Shown here in pieces: positions 12,898-20,715 of a stretch of DNA of 64,000 nt. Source of the DNA: DAOULT01 sp964646625 (GTDB lineage Bacteria; Chloroflexota; Anaerolineae; CAZYHC01); assembly GCA_964646625.1 (NCBI GenBank), contig CAZYHC010000001.1:186001-250000 (forward strand). The letters run 5' to 3'. Positions within the stretch are counted from its first letter, which is position 1. Each line of letters starts with the position of its first letter. The position numbers and the translations under genes were made by a program. The notes below the pieces were generated by a model. It worked only from the letters and a program-made list of their open reading frames with translations. It was not told the DNA's origin and ran no database searches.

Positions 12898-15630
12898 CTA
12901 TTTCTTCTCGAACCTTACGTAATCCACAGCTACGGCCAGGGTGCGCCGGTCGGGGTTGCCGCCCACTCGCAGCCAGGCGTTTTCCTGGCCGGATAGCTCC
13001 AGGGCGCTGCCGGGCGTCGCTCCTTTAACCCCGATGACGGCGTGGGAAAGGCCCTCCCCACCCCGCACATCGACCTGGGCGCCGATGGAGCGCAGAGCCG
13101 CCACCGCCTCCTGGCTGAGGTAACGCCCCCCCTCTTCCTGGACGGCGGCCACCACGATGCGCCCCTGGGGGATGCTCTCCACGAAACGGGCCATGGCCGC
13201 CGCCGCGTAGGTATCGCCCCCGGTGTCGAAGCCCTTGACGTCCAGTATCCTGCCGCTTCCGGCCTCGATGACGGCCAGATTGTAGCCGCGCTTGTGGGCC
13301 GAAGCGTCCTGCCCGTCAACGGTGATATAAGCGAAACTCCCGGCCAGCGCCCCGGCGCTGTTGACCTCGATATCCAGTGGGGTTTTCACCCCCGTCCCTC
13401 CGATGCTCAACTCGGCGGGGAAGACCTCGCGGGGCGAGGCCAGGTATGCGAACGACAGGCACACCTCGTTGATGCCCGGCTTGAGGACGGCGGGCGGGAT
13501 GGAGATTTCGTACTCGCTCCAACTGTCCTCCAGGGTCAAAAGGGGCGGGACTTCCTGCCCGTTGACTTCGATCTGGACGGTCTGGACCGTCGAGCCGGGG
13601 TAGTAGAAGGGGACGGCCCCCAGGGTCATGGTATAATCGCCCATCTCCCGCAGCGGGACAAAAAGACAGGCCCCCTGATCCACGGCCCAGTTGGCCGTCG
13701 CTCCGGCGATCTCCTCGTCGTCGGCCCAGCCCGGCCCGCGATAAGCGCCCGAACCCTCGATCCCAAAGTCGATGGTCAGAACCTCCGGCGGGGGCGGCTG
13801 GATCACTTCGTACACTTCCAGGCCGTCCTGTTCGTGGATCAATTCCATAGGGATGACTTCCTTGACGTAACGCTCGACCTGGGATTTGGTGTCGGCGTAA
13901 GGCAGACGGCCGGGGATGGCCGGGTGGATGACCACGTAACGCACGTCGTAGAGATACATGAGTGCCGGGGCCAGGGCACGGTCGCGCTCGATGGTGGCGG
14001 CGTCCACCGTCCGATACAGCTCCACGTCGGCGATGGACCTGAAGAGAGGGACGCGGGCGAAATACTCGAACTTGAAAGGCGGGTTGCGGGAGATGTTGCC
14101 CCCGATGATCGGTTTGTGGTGTACGGTCTGGTAATACTGCACCTGGGTACATTCCGCGCCCAGGGTGCCGAAGCTGTTGCGCCAACCCAGAGGCAGAGGC
14201 ATGAGGGCGAAATTTCCTGGCTGGGCGGCGATCTGCCGATAGACCTCTGGCACACGGGCATCGGTCAGGGGCAAAGGCACGCACAGGTGCTCGAATGAAA
14301 CCACTGCCACCAGGATGACCCCCACGATATAATATAGCGGCCCCTTTATCCTTATGCGGGTCAAAATCCACTTTACCCCGAAGCCCACCAGCACGGCCAG
14401 CGACAGGGTCAGCACCGCGCTGAAACGGTTAGGCGCCCTGTTTTCCTTGACCAGGGGAATGTAATGTAAGAGGGCATAAGGCAGGGGGAAAGTCACCTCC
14501 AGACCGTCCAGATCGAAGCGATAACGACCGTTGAGGTGCAACACTGGCCCCAGACAGAGGAGGGCAAAGGTCAGGGCCGAAATGACCCACGCTCTGACCA
14601 GCGACCAGTATCTAACCGCCGCCAGCGCGGCCAGGATCAGGACACCATAGCCGATGACCACGGTGTTAACGTCGCTGAAGCGGGCCGTGCCCTCCACCAC
14701 AGCCCGTAGTTCTCCCACCCAATCGCTGCCCCACAGAGGATGCAGAGCCGTGGGGGTGAAGAAGCCCAAAAGATCGGCGGAAAGCTCGATGGCCTCACCC
14801 CAACCCTTCAGCACGTACTCGCCGGCCAGCATCTCCCGCAGAATAGGGACGAGAACAGGAGAGTACATGACGGCTCCAGCGACCACCAGAACGGCCAGAC
14901 GAAGCAGCAGCGCCAGATTATCCTTTCTCCGCCTGCCGAAGACGAAAAGCAGATAGATAACGGTTAAAAGGCCCAGGAAAACGCCAAAGATCATCTCGCA
15001 CAGGAGGGCCAGGGTGGCGAACAAGGCGGCCAGGAGAGCATTTTTCCAGCCTGGCTTATGCACCGTCTTGACCATGAACAGGACGTAGAAGGGAATCCAT
15101 TCGACGCTGACCATATCGTAGTGGCCCAAAGCGGCGTAGATGAGACGGCTGGCAGTAAAAGCGTAAACTACACCAGCCACAAATGCAGCCAGCGCGGAAA
15201 GGCGAAACGCGGAACGCGGAAGCGCGGAAACACGGAAGCACGGAGAATCCAGCAGGTACAACACCAGCAGGTAGGTCCCATACCCTGACAAAACGAAAGA
15301 GAACACCAACATAAAGTTGCTGATAGCAGGCAGGCCGAAGAAAAACTGAAGGGGCAGGGAAAACAAAGCGTTGAAAAGCTGGTAAGTGTGAAGCACCAGG
15401 CTGATGCCCAGAGGATAGAAGATGTGATCGGTGTGGAGGGGATTGGCCTGGAGATCGAGAAGGGCGTGCTTAAACCACCACGTATTCCACAGAAAAGTGT
15501 ACTCGTCGAAGGCCCAGGTAGCACTGCCCGGCACGTGGGTGGCGAAGGCGGACGCCAGAGGATAGGTGAAGAGCAGCGTCAATATAAGGTAGAGAAAGAG
15601 GACCAGAAAATGAACCTTGTTGAATCTCAT
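12898..15630 (-). CDS. Large membrane glycosyltransferase-like protein with a C-terminal ILEI/FAM3-like domain
   Basis: 910 residues from the ATG at 15630. The in-frame ATG at 15651 is only a few bases from the predicted transcription start, so it is less likely. About 12 membrane segments in the first 430 residues (FLVLFLYLILTLLFTYPLASAF at the start) are followed by extracytoplasmic domains. The fold type resembles GT-C glycosyltransferases, though no family is certain. A beta-sandwich spans roughly 640-750. The last 140 residues match the ILEI/FAM3 pattern: GYNLAVIEAGSGRILDVKGFD, then FVESIPQGRIVVAAVQEEGG and LSQEAVAALRSIGAQ. That domain occurs in secreted vertebrate FAM3 proteins and in the stem of the glycosyltransferase POMGNT1. 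A short tandem repeat (15192-15250) is read through between membrane helices. Confidence 0.75.
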   Translation of the reverse strand: MRFNKVHFLVLFLYLILTLLFTYPLASAFATHVPGSATWAFDEYTFLWNTWWFKHALLDLQANPLHTDHIFYPLGISLVLHTYQLFNALFSLPLQFFFGLPAISNFMLVFSFVLSGYGTYLLVLYLLDSPCFRVSALPRSAFRLSALAAFVAGVVYAFTASRLIYAALGHYDMVSVEWIPFYVLFMVKTVHKPGWKNALLAALFATLALLCEMIFGVFLGLLTVIYLLFVFGRRRKDNLALLLRLAVLVVAGAVMYSPVLVPILREMLAGEYVLKGWGEAIELSADLLGFFTPTALHPLWGSDWVGELRAVVEGTARFSDVNTVVIGYGVLILAALAAVRYWSLVRAWVISALTFALLCLGPVLHLNGRYRFDLDGLEVTFPLPYALLHYIPLVKENRAPNRFSAVLTLSLAVLVGFGVKWILTRIRIKGPLYYIVGVILVAVVSFEHLCVPLPLTDARVPEVYRQIAAQPGNFALMPLPLGWRNSFGTLGAECTQVQYYQTVHHKPIIGGNISRNPPFKFEYFARVPLFRSIADVELYRTVDAATIERDRALAPALMYLYDVRYVVIHPAIPGRLPYADTKSQVERYVKEVIPMELIHEQDGLEVYEVIQPPPPEVLTIDFGIEGSGAYRGPGWADDEEIAGATANWAVDQGACLFVPLREMGDYTMTLGAVPFYYPGSTVQTVQIEVNGQEVPPLLTLEDSWSEYEISIPPAVLKPGINEVCLSFAYLASPREVFPAELSIGGTGVKTPLDIEVNSAGALAGSFAYITVDGQDASAHKRGYNLAVIEAGSGRILDVKGFDTGGDTYAAAAMARFVESIPQGRIVVAAVQEEGGRYLSQEAVAALRSIGAQVDVRGGEGLSHAVIGVKGATPGSALELSGQENAWLRVGGNPDRRTLAVAVDYVRFEKK
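15192..15250. repeat. Short degenerate tandem repeat inside a coding region
   Basis: A series of 7-8 bp units of the type AACGCGG / AAGCGCGG / AAACACGG / AAGCACGG. It is read on the minus strand as an in-frame insert (SPCFRVSALPRSAFRLSALA) between hydrophobic segments of the membrane protein. Confidence 0.6.
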
Positions 15631-15660
15631 GAATCGACTCCGACCGTGCATCTCGACGTT

Positions 15661-15689
15661 ATATTACCATACCCTACCGGTTCTGGCAA
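15661..15689 (-). promoter_or_regulatory. Promoter of the ILEI-domain membrane protein gene
   Basis: Minus-strand TTGCCA (15684-15689), 17-bp spacer, TAATAT (15661-15666). The predicted start of transcription near 15654 favours translation from 15630. Confidence 0.6.
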
Positions 15690-15705
15690 ACTAACGCTCC
15701 CTGCC

Positions 15706-15734
15706 TTTACAAGCCCGGCTGTTTGGTGTACAAT
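15706..15734 (+). promoter_or_regulatory. Promoter of the substrate-binding lipoprotein gene
   Basis: TTTACA at 15706-15711 and TACAAT at 15729-15734 with a 17-bp spacer; the start codon follows 36 bp later. It is divergent to the promoter at 15661-15689. Confidence 0.65.
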
Positions 15735-15770
15735 GGTGGCCGGATAGCATAAAACGAGAAGGAGAGAAGG

Positions 15771-17369
15771 ATGAAACCTGTTATAGCTATCAGCTTGATA
15801 GTGGCGATGGTACTTATCGCCTCTTGTGGAGCACAGCCCACCCCGGCTTCCACAGGCAAGCAGGGCGGCAAACTGGTCTACGGTCTGACGCTGGCCCCCT
15901 CCGGCATCGACCCCCACGTCAACGCCTCCTCGGAGTTGGGCATCCCCCTGACCAGCGTCTACGATCCCCTGGTGTGGCAGGACCTGGACGGCACTTTTGT
16001 GCCCGGCCTGGCCGAATCCTGGGAGGTCTCCCCCGACGGACTGGCCTACACCTTCCACCTGCGGCGGGACGTCAAGTTTCACGACGGCACGGCTTTCGAC
16101 GCCGAGGCGGTTAGGTTCAACTTTGAGCGCATCGTCGATCCGGCCACCAAATCCCAGAAAGCGGCCTCCATGATGGGCTCCTACGACCGCACCGAAGTGG
16201 TGGACGACCACACGGTCATAGTTCACTTCAAGGAGCCCTACGCCCCTTTTCTCGATTCGGTCAGCCAGGTCTACCTGGGCATGGCCTCGCCAGCCGCCAT
16301 TGAGGAATGGGGCGCGGATTACCAGATGCATCAGGTCGGCACCGGGCCTTTCGTGATGAAGGAGTACGTGCCCAAAGACCATCTCACCCTGGTCCGCAAC
16401 CCGGATTACAACTGGGCGCCCTCCGTATTCAAGCACCAGGGGCCGGCCTACCTGGACGAGATCGAGTTTCGTTTCTTCGTCGAGCCGGCCACCCGCGCCC
16501 TGGCCCTGGAAGAGGGCACCGCCCAGGTCATGGGCGAGATTCCGCCCGGCGACGCCGAACGCTTGAAGGATGACGACCAGTTCCAGGTCATCCCGGTGGA
16601 GGTGCCTGGTCAGCCTTTGCAGGTGTTTCTCAACGTCGAAAAACCGCCGACCGACGAACTGGCCGTCCGCCAGGCCCTCAGCTACGCCGTGGACAAAGAG
16701 ACCATCGTAGAAAGCGTGTTCAAGGGGTTCTCGCCCGTGGCTCACGGCCCTCTGAACGCTTCGACGCTGGGCTACGACCAGAGCCTGGAGGGACTGTACC
16801 CTTACGATCCGGCCAGGGCCGAGGCGGTGCTGGAAGAGGCGGGCTGGGTGGACGAAGACGGGGACGGTCTGCGGGAGAAAAACGGCCAGAGGTTACAGCT
16901 CGAAGCTTACCTGATGGGGTGGGGGTTCATGCCCGAAGTCATGCAATTCATGCAGGCCCAATTCAAAGAGGTGGGGGTCGAGATGAACACTCAGATGGTG
17001 GCTTACCCTGCCGCCCTGGAGGCCGCTCACCAGGGTAAACACCATCTCATCCCCTTCACTCTGAGCAGCAGCGACCCGGATATCCTGCGCACCTTCTTCC
17101 ACTCCGAAAACGCCGACGGAGGATTTAATTGGGCCAGGGTCAGGGACCCCGATCTGGACCGCCTGCTGGAAGAGGGAGCACGCACCCTGGACGCCGATAA
17201 GCGCCTGGAACTCTACGCCCAGGCTCAAAAAACTATAATGGAGCAGGCGCTCATCATCCCCGTCCGGGATTATGTCAACATAAACGCCGCCAGCGCCAGG
17301 GTGAAAGACCTGCGTTACGATGCGCGTGGCTGGTTTCCCTGGCTGTACGACGTTTACATGGAGCAGTAA
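15771..17369 (+). CDS. Peptide/nickel-type ABC transporter substrate-binding lipoprotein
   Basis: 532 residues. The N-terminus is a lipoprotein signal with the lipobox LIASC, so the mature protein begins at Cys19 and is membrane-anchored. The SBP family-5 pattern follows: LVYGLTLAPSGIDPHVNAS, then GLAESWEVSPDGLAYTFHLR, RDVKFHDGTAFDAEAVRFNF, and the C-terminal helix LDRLLEEGARTLDADKRLELYAQAQKTIMEQA. Such proteins deliver oligopeptides, nickel or similar ligands to a permease. No permease or ATPase gene adjoins it, so it either works with a distant transporter or is an orphan. It has an AGGAGAGAAGG ribosome site. It ends six bases before a palindromic element that separates it from the convergent MaoC gene. 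Confidence 0.93.
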   Translation: MKPVIAISLIVAMVLIASCGAQPTPASTGKQGGKLVYGLTLAPSGIDPHVNASSELGIPLTSVYDPLVWQDLDGTFVPGLAESWEVSPDGLAYTFHLRRDVKFHDGTAFDAEAVRFNFERIVDPATKSQKAASMMGSYDRTEVVDDHTVIVHFKEPYAPFLDSVSQVYLGMASPAAIEEWGADYQMHQVGTGPFVMKEYVPKDHLTLVRNPDYNWAPSVFKHQGPAYLDEIEFRFFVEPATRALALEEGTAQVMGEIPPGDAERLKDDDQFQVIPVEVPGQPLQVFLNVEKPPTDELAVRQALSYAVDKETIVESVFKGFSPVAHGPLNASTLGYDQSLEGLYPYDPARAEAVLEEAGWVDEDGDGLREKNGQRLQLEAYLMGWGFMPEVMQFMQAQFKEVGVEMNTQMVAYPAALEAAHQGKHHLIPFTLSSSDPDILRTFFHSENADGGFNWARVRDPDLDRLLEEGARTLDADKRLELYAQAQKTIMEQALIIPVRDYVNINAASARVKDLRYDARGWFPWLYDVYMEQ

Positions 17370-17374
17370 AGGTA

Positions 17375-17407
17375 AGGTGCCTGGCACTTCTTAAGTGCCA
17401 GGCACCT
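17375..17407. repeat. 33-bp palindromic element, copy 2, between convergent genes
   Basis: AGGTGCCTGGCACTT (17375-17389), loop CTT, AAGTGCCAGGCACCT (17393-17407); perfect arms. It fills the gap between two convergent stop codons (17369 and 17411) and could fold as a bidirectional hairpin at the ends of both transcripts. There is no T-run. Confidence 0.93.
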
Positions 17408-17410
17408 CGC

Positions 17411-17887
17411 TTATGGCTTGCTCTTGACCAACACTATCCACTCGCCCCGCTGGACAGTTTTCCCTTCCTGATTGATGAGGGCCAGGTTGAGGGTGATAAG
17501 TCCTCCGCCCAGTCTGGGCATGGGCTTCTTGCCCCCAATCCTGCATCTGAGGTGGACGGTGTCGCCGATAAAAATGGGGAGGCTGAACTTCCAGTTTAGC
17601 TCTCTGAAAGCCTCGGCGGTGCCCTCAATAAAACCCAGACGCATCCCCAGACCGGAGGCAATGGCCAGCCCCAAAAGACCGTGCGCCACGCGCCTGCCGA
17701 AGATCGTTCCTTTGGCAAACTCGGCGTCGGTGTGCAGGGGGTTATAGTCGCCCGAAAGTCCGGCAAAGATCACGATGTCCGTCTCCGTTACCGTGCGGCC
17801 GGGGCTGACTATCTCCTCGCCCACCTCGAACTCCTCGAAATAACGACCGCGCGGTCCGCCTGCCTTTTCGGTGGGGTCCTGTGTCAT
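17411..17887 (-). CDS. MaoC-family (R)-specific enoyl-CoA hydratase/dehydratase
   Basis: 158 residues, a single hot-dog domain. The catalytic dyad of the R-hydratase motif is present in GLSGDYNPLHTDAEFAKG (Asp47, His52), followed by AHGLLGLAIASGLG, which forms the hot-dog helix. Proteins of this family hydrate 2-enoyl-CoA or related thioesters; the acyl substrate is not evident. It lies downstream of nothing obviously related; the next gene upstream on the same strand encodes an amidohydrolase. It starts at ATG 17887 with GGAGGAG seven bases upstream. Confidence 0.9.
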   Translation of the reverse strand: MTQDPTEKAGGPRGRYFEEFEVGEEIVSPGRTVTETDIVIFAGLSGDYNPLHTDAEFAKGTIFGRRVAHGLLGLAIASGLGMRLGFIEGTAEAFRELNWKFSLPIFIGDTVHLRCRIGGKKPMPRLGGGLITLNLALINQEGKTVQRGEWIVLVKSKP

Positions 17888-17914
17888 AATGCTCCTCCTC
17901 CAAAATTAGCCAAT

Positions 17915-17929
17915 AAGTGCCTGGCACTT
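17915..17929. repeat. Half-length derivative of the palindromic element
   Basis: AAGTGCCTGGCACTT is a perfect 7-1-7 palindrome corresponding to the inner part of the 33-bp element. It overlaps the stop codon of the amidohydrolase gene (17929-17931). Confidence 0.65.
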
Positions 17930-19044
17930 CAGGTTAGATTGTACACTTCTCTGGCGTTGTCGGCCAGGATCATACGGGCCACGTTCAAAGCATCCTCGCG
18001 GCCAAGAAAACCGCCGTCCATCATTTCTTCAAGAACCTGGGCCAGCGCGCGGCGGGCCAGTCTGGCCGCCAGCCAGTGGGTCTCCGGCAGGCCAAAGCCA
18101 TCGGAGCCGTACAGGACCTTGGAAGCCGGGGCCACCGTCAGGGCACGGGCCAGCCAGTGGGCCGCCTGGCTATGGGTGAAAGGCAGGGTCAGGGACAGAT
18201 CACAATAGACGTTGGGCAGGATGGCCGTCATGTAGGCTGCGTCGTCGAGGAAGGGGTAACAGTGTATCAGCACCACCGTAGCCGGACTAAACCGCCTGTC
18301 CTTGAGCAGGTCAAATAGCAGAGCCGGGTTGCGTTTGTCAAAAACGATATCCAGGTCGCCAAAGCCGGTGTGCAGTTGAAAAGGTACACCCAGCTCGATG
18401 CTCATGGTCAGCGCCTGACAGAGGAGGTAGTCGCGTAGGGGTTTGAGTTCGGTTTTGGCCTCGAAGGCTCGTCGTCCCGCTGTCTCGTCGGTGGGGCGCA
18501 CGTCCAGACCCGTGCGGTAAGCAATGATGGATTTGAGGGCCACGTATCCTTGCTCGGAGACGGCGGCCGCTAAAGCTCCCTGGTAGGCGTCCTTGAATTC
18601 GGCCCAGGTCAGCTCCTGGGCCAGCAGGCTCCTGATGGTGGTCTCGATGCGGAAGATGCGCTCCACCCGACAGGGCATCATGGCCTGGAAAGTGTCCGGG
18701 TGCGGCGGAGGCTGAGGATAACCGGTATCGATCAGGATCGCTTCCAGGCCGGCATCCTCGAACAGGTGTCGCACGTGGGTGGAAAAATCCTGTTCGTTAC
18801 GGGCGGCCACCACCTCTTGCGGTTCGGGCGGGCAGCCCAGGAAGGAGGCCAGTTCCCTGATCAGCCAGCGGTAAAAAACGGTGTGTTCGTTGTGGCGCCG
18901 CACGCCGGCCGCGGTAGCCGCGAAATCGAGGCCGCTGGAGGCCAGGGCCACACATTCGGCCAGAGACCCGGCGCTGAGAGGGCCCGGGTCGGTGAACGCG
19001 TGGCAATGGTCGTCAATGAGCTTGATATCTCCCAGTTCCAGCAT
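17929..19044 (-). CDS. Amidohydrolase-family protein (metal-dependent TIM barrel)
   Basis: 371 residues. It opens with LIDDHCHAF, the HxH metal-binding motif of amidohydrolases (Amidohydro_2-like group). Later histidines and the terminal Asp are visible in FQLHTGFGDLDIV, VVLIHCYPFLDDAAY and KVLYGSDGFGLPETHW. Related proteins include uronate isomerase-like and FluG N-terminal-like hydrolases, so the substrate could be an amide, lactone or sugar acid; I cannot choose. It starts at ATG 19044 with a GGAGAA site. The stop codon overlaps a partial palindromic element. Confidence 0.82.
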   Translation of the reverse strand: MLELGDIKLIDDHCHAFTDPGPLSAGSLAECVALASSGLDFAATAAGVRRHNEHTVFYRWLIRELASFLGCPPEPQEVVAARNEQDFSTHVRHLFEDAGLEAILIDTGYPQPPPHPDTFQAMMPCRVERIFRIETTIRSLLAQELTWAEFKDAYQGALAAAVSEQGYVALKSIIAYRTGLDVRPTDETAGRRAFEAKTELKPLRDYLLCQALTMSIELGVPFQLHTGFGDLDIVFDKRNPALLFDLLKDRRFSPATVVLIHCYPFLDDAAYMTAILPNVYCDLSLTLPFTHSQAAHWLARALTVAPASKVLYGSDGFGLPETHWLAARLARRALAQVLEEMMDGGFLGREDALNVARMILADNAREVYNLT

Positions 19045-19074
19045 CTTCTCCTCAAAGTTTGGTTTGGTAGTTTC

Positions 19075-19150
19075 GATTCAGCCACAGCGGACTCAGAGAA
19101 GGAGATTTTTTCCTCTGTGCACTCCGTGTACTCCGTGGCTAAATTTGGCT
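19075..19150. repeat. Imperfect inverted repeat of the CACGGAG/CTCCGTG type
   Basis: Read on the minus strand: TAGCCACGGAGTACACGGAG ... CTCTGAGTCCGCTGTGGCTG. The outer arms are imperfect reverse complements. I recall this wording (ACACGGAG, CTCCGTGG) as widespread in environmental genomes. It supplies the last codons of the DUF2085 gene (SHGVHGVHRGKNLLL). Confidence 0.55.
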
Positions 19151-19689
19151 TCGCTGAAACCGGCCGCCAGGTTGGGGTAGACAAACAACCCAAAACCGCC
19201 ACCGACCAGCGCGCCCGTCACCAGGCGCAAGAAATTGGTGCTGGTGTGCAGCCCCAGCAATTGGCTTGTGCCATCGATGATCATCGGCAGGCTCAAGATC
19301 AGGAGCCAGCGCAAGCTCAGGGGAGACGAACGGTAACGCCGTCCCAGGGGCAACAGTCCCCACAGGCCGTACAGCAGGCCCACCCCCCAGAAAGTCAAAT
19401 AGAGGGCCGTACAACGAGCGCAAATAGCCATCTTGTGGCCGAAAAGAAAGAGGGAGCGTTCCGGCAACTGGTGGCAGGTGGGGCTATATAGAGTATAGAT
19501 GAGTCTGGCCGGTAGCTCGGCGCCAATGGCTGCCAGACCAGGGGCCAAAAAGGGCAGGGCGATGAAGACAAACATCATGCTGTTGATGACCAGCAGCCAA
19601 CGACGCACCAGGAAGGCAGCCAGCCACCCTGCCCCGGCCTCCAGCCGTGCGGTTACGATCTTGGCGTCTACCCTTAAGTCAACGGCCAT
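19093..19689 (-). CDS. DUF2085 membrane protein
   Basis: 198 residues from the ATG at 19689. The longer frame to a TTG at 19737 would begin inside a hairpin and is not supported. The DUF2085 motif is clear: YSPTCHQLPERSLFLFGHKMAICARCTALYL, with paired Cys/His that may hold a metal or heme, between four or five membrane helices. Function is unknown. The C-terminus (AKFSHGVHGVHRGKNLLL) is encoded by an inserted dispersed repeat, so the native ending has probably been replaced. Confidence 0.85.
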   Translation of the reverse strand: MAVDLRVDAKIVTARLEAGAGWLAAFLVRRWLLVINSMMFVFIALPFLAPGLAAIGAELPARLIYTLYSPTCHQLPERSLFLFGHKMAICARCTALYLTFWGVGLLYGLWGLLPLGRRYRSSPLSLRWLLILSLPMIIDGTSQLLGLHTSTNFLRLVTGALVGGGFGLFVYPNLAAGFSEAKFSHGVHGVHRGKNLLL

Positions 19690-19707
19690 AGCAACCCGCC
19701 CCGTGCA

Positions 19708-19739
19708 CTTTGGGCGAGGGAAACGACCCTCGCCCAAAG
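19708..19739. other. Perfect 13-bp hairpin between two membrane-protein genes
   Basis: CTTTGGGCGAGGG (19708-19720), loop AAACGA, CCCTCGCCCAAAG (19727-19739). It lies between the DUF4013 stop codon and the DUF2085 start on the minus strand. No T-run follows on either strand, so it may be a transcript-end or processing hairpin instead of a canonical terminator. Confidence 0.6.
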
Positions 19740-19789
19740 CGATATCACTTCGCAGCTTCTAACAGCGCATTGCTGCGGAGAGGCTGGCT

Positions 19790-20443
19790 TTACGCAGCTG
19801 TCGCCGCTTCTTGAGTGCTGGTGTAGTACTGGCCGAACAGATGGGCGAAAACCAAATAGGACCAAAACGAAGTGAAGATGACGCCAATCAGGCAGGCGAT
19901 GCTCCCCACAAGCCCGGCGACCATGGACGCCACCCAGGCTACCAGGAGAACCACGATGTAACTGCCGAGGTTGCTGGTGATGAGGCTGATGATCTCCCCG
20001 AAGCGGAAGAAGGCCCCAAACTCTCCTGAGTTAGCGTAGTGGATGCAGGCAGCGGGTAAAATGATGGATATCGCCAGGGCGTAGATGAAAATTATGCAGT
20101 TCCCCCCCAGAGCACACAGCCCGGCCACGCCCTCGGCTGTGTCCCCACCAGCCCCTCCCATGATAGCGGTCACTATAGCTATCACAATAGACAGGGCGAT
20201 AATGGGAATGGCGTATATCAAAGAAGCCAGAAAGACCATCAGCCCCTTCATAAACTGGTCTCCGAAGTCCAATTCCGGCAGTGGTAGCTCCTGACCAGCT
20301 ATCACATTTTTGAGCGTGTCGATGAAATAGCCAAAAACGACGAAGTTGACGATGGGGATTATCCACAGAATACCGCCGATCAGGATCTTTTTGATCCACT
20401 CCTCGTCGTCAAACATAAAGGTAAAAGATCTGCCAATGTTCAT
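19790..20443 (-). CDS. DUF4013 membrane protein
   Basis: 217 residues with about five strongly hydrophobic segments. It begins IGRSFTFMFDDEEWIKKILIGG, the usual DUF4013 opening, and continues VFGYFIDTLKNVIAGQELPLPE. Function is unknown; the family is common in archaea, Chloroflexi and other bacteria. It has a GGGAGGAAAG ribosome site. The promoter at 20648-20676 leaves a leader of about 200 bases in which I saw no known riboswitch. Confidence 0.85.
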   Translation of the reverse strand: MNIGRSFTFMFDDEEWIKKILIGGILWIIPIVNFVVFGYFIDTLKNVIAGQELPLPELDFGDQFMKGLMVFLASLIYAIPIIALSIVIAIVTAIMGGAGGDTAEGVAGLCALGGNCIIFIYALAISIILPAACIHYANSGEFGAFFRFGEIISLITSNLGSYIVVLLVAWVASMVAGLVGSIACLIGVIFTSFWSYLVFAHLFGQYYTSTQEAATAA

Positions 20444-20647
20444 TGTTTACTTTCCTCCCTAGAGGTTATTGTAGAGAATTATTGATGTCTGGACGGCTAT
20501 TACGTCACAGAGTGTCAACCGATGCAGTCCCGATTTCCAAAACCCTTTGAGCTTTGGGCAAAGATGGTGCTCACCATCACCCCCACTTTATCGATGCAGA
20601 CCCCACCTCCTTTCCCCTACTCGGATCTCCCACTGGCGCTTTGTCAC

Positions 20648-20676
20648 ATTATACCAGAGGTTCGCTCCTCTGGCAA
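20648..20676 (-). promoter_or_regulatory. Promoter of the DUF4013 gene, with a palindrome in the spacer
   Basis: Minus-strand TTGCCA (20671-20676) and TATAAT (20648-20653), spacer 17 bp. CCAGAGG (20654-20660) and CCTCTGG (20667-20673) form a palindrome filling the spacer and touching both boxes, which suggests an operator. Confidence 0.65.
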
Positions 20677-20715
20677 TACCTGATTAATTTACGAAGTTGC
20701 AGCGAAAAGGTTGCG

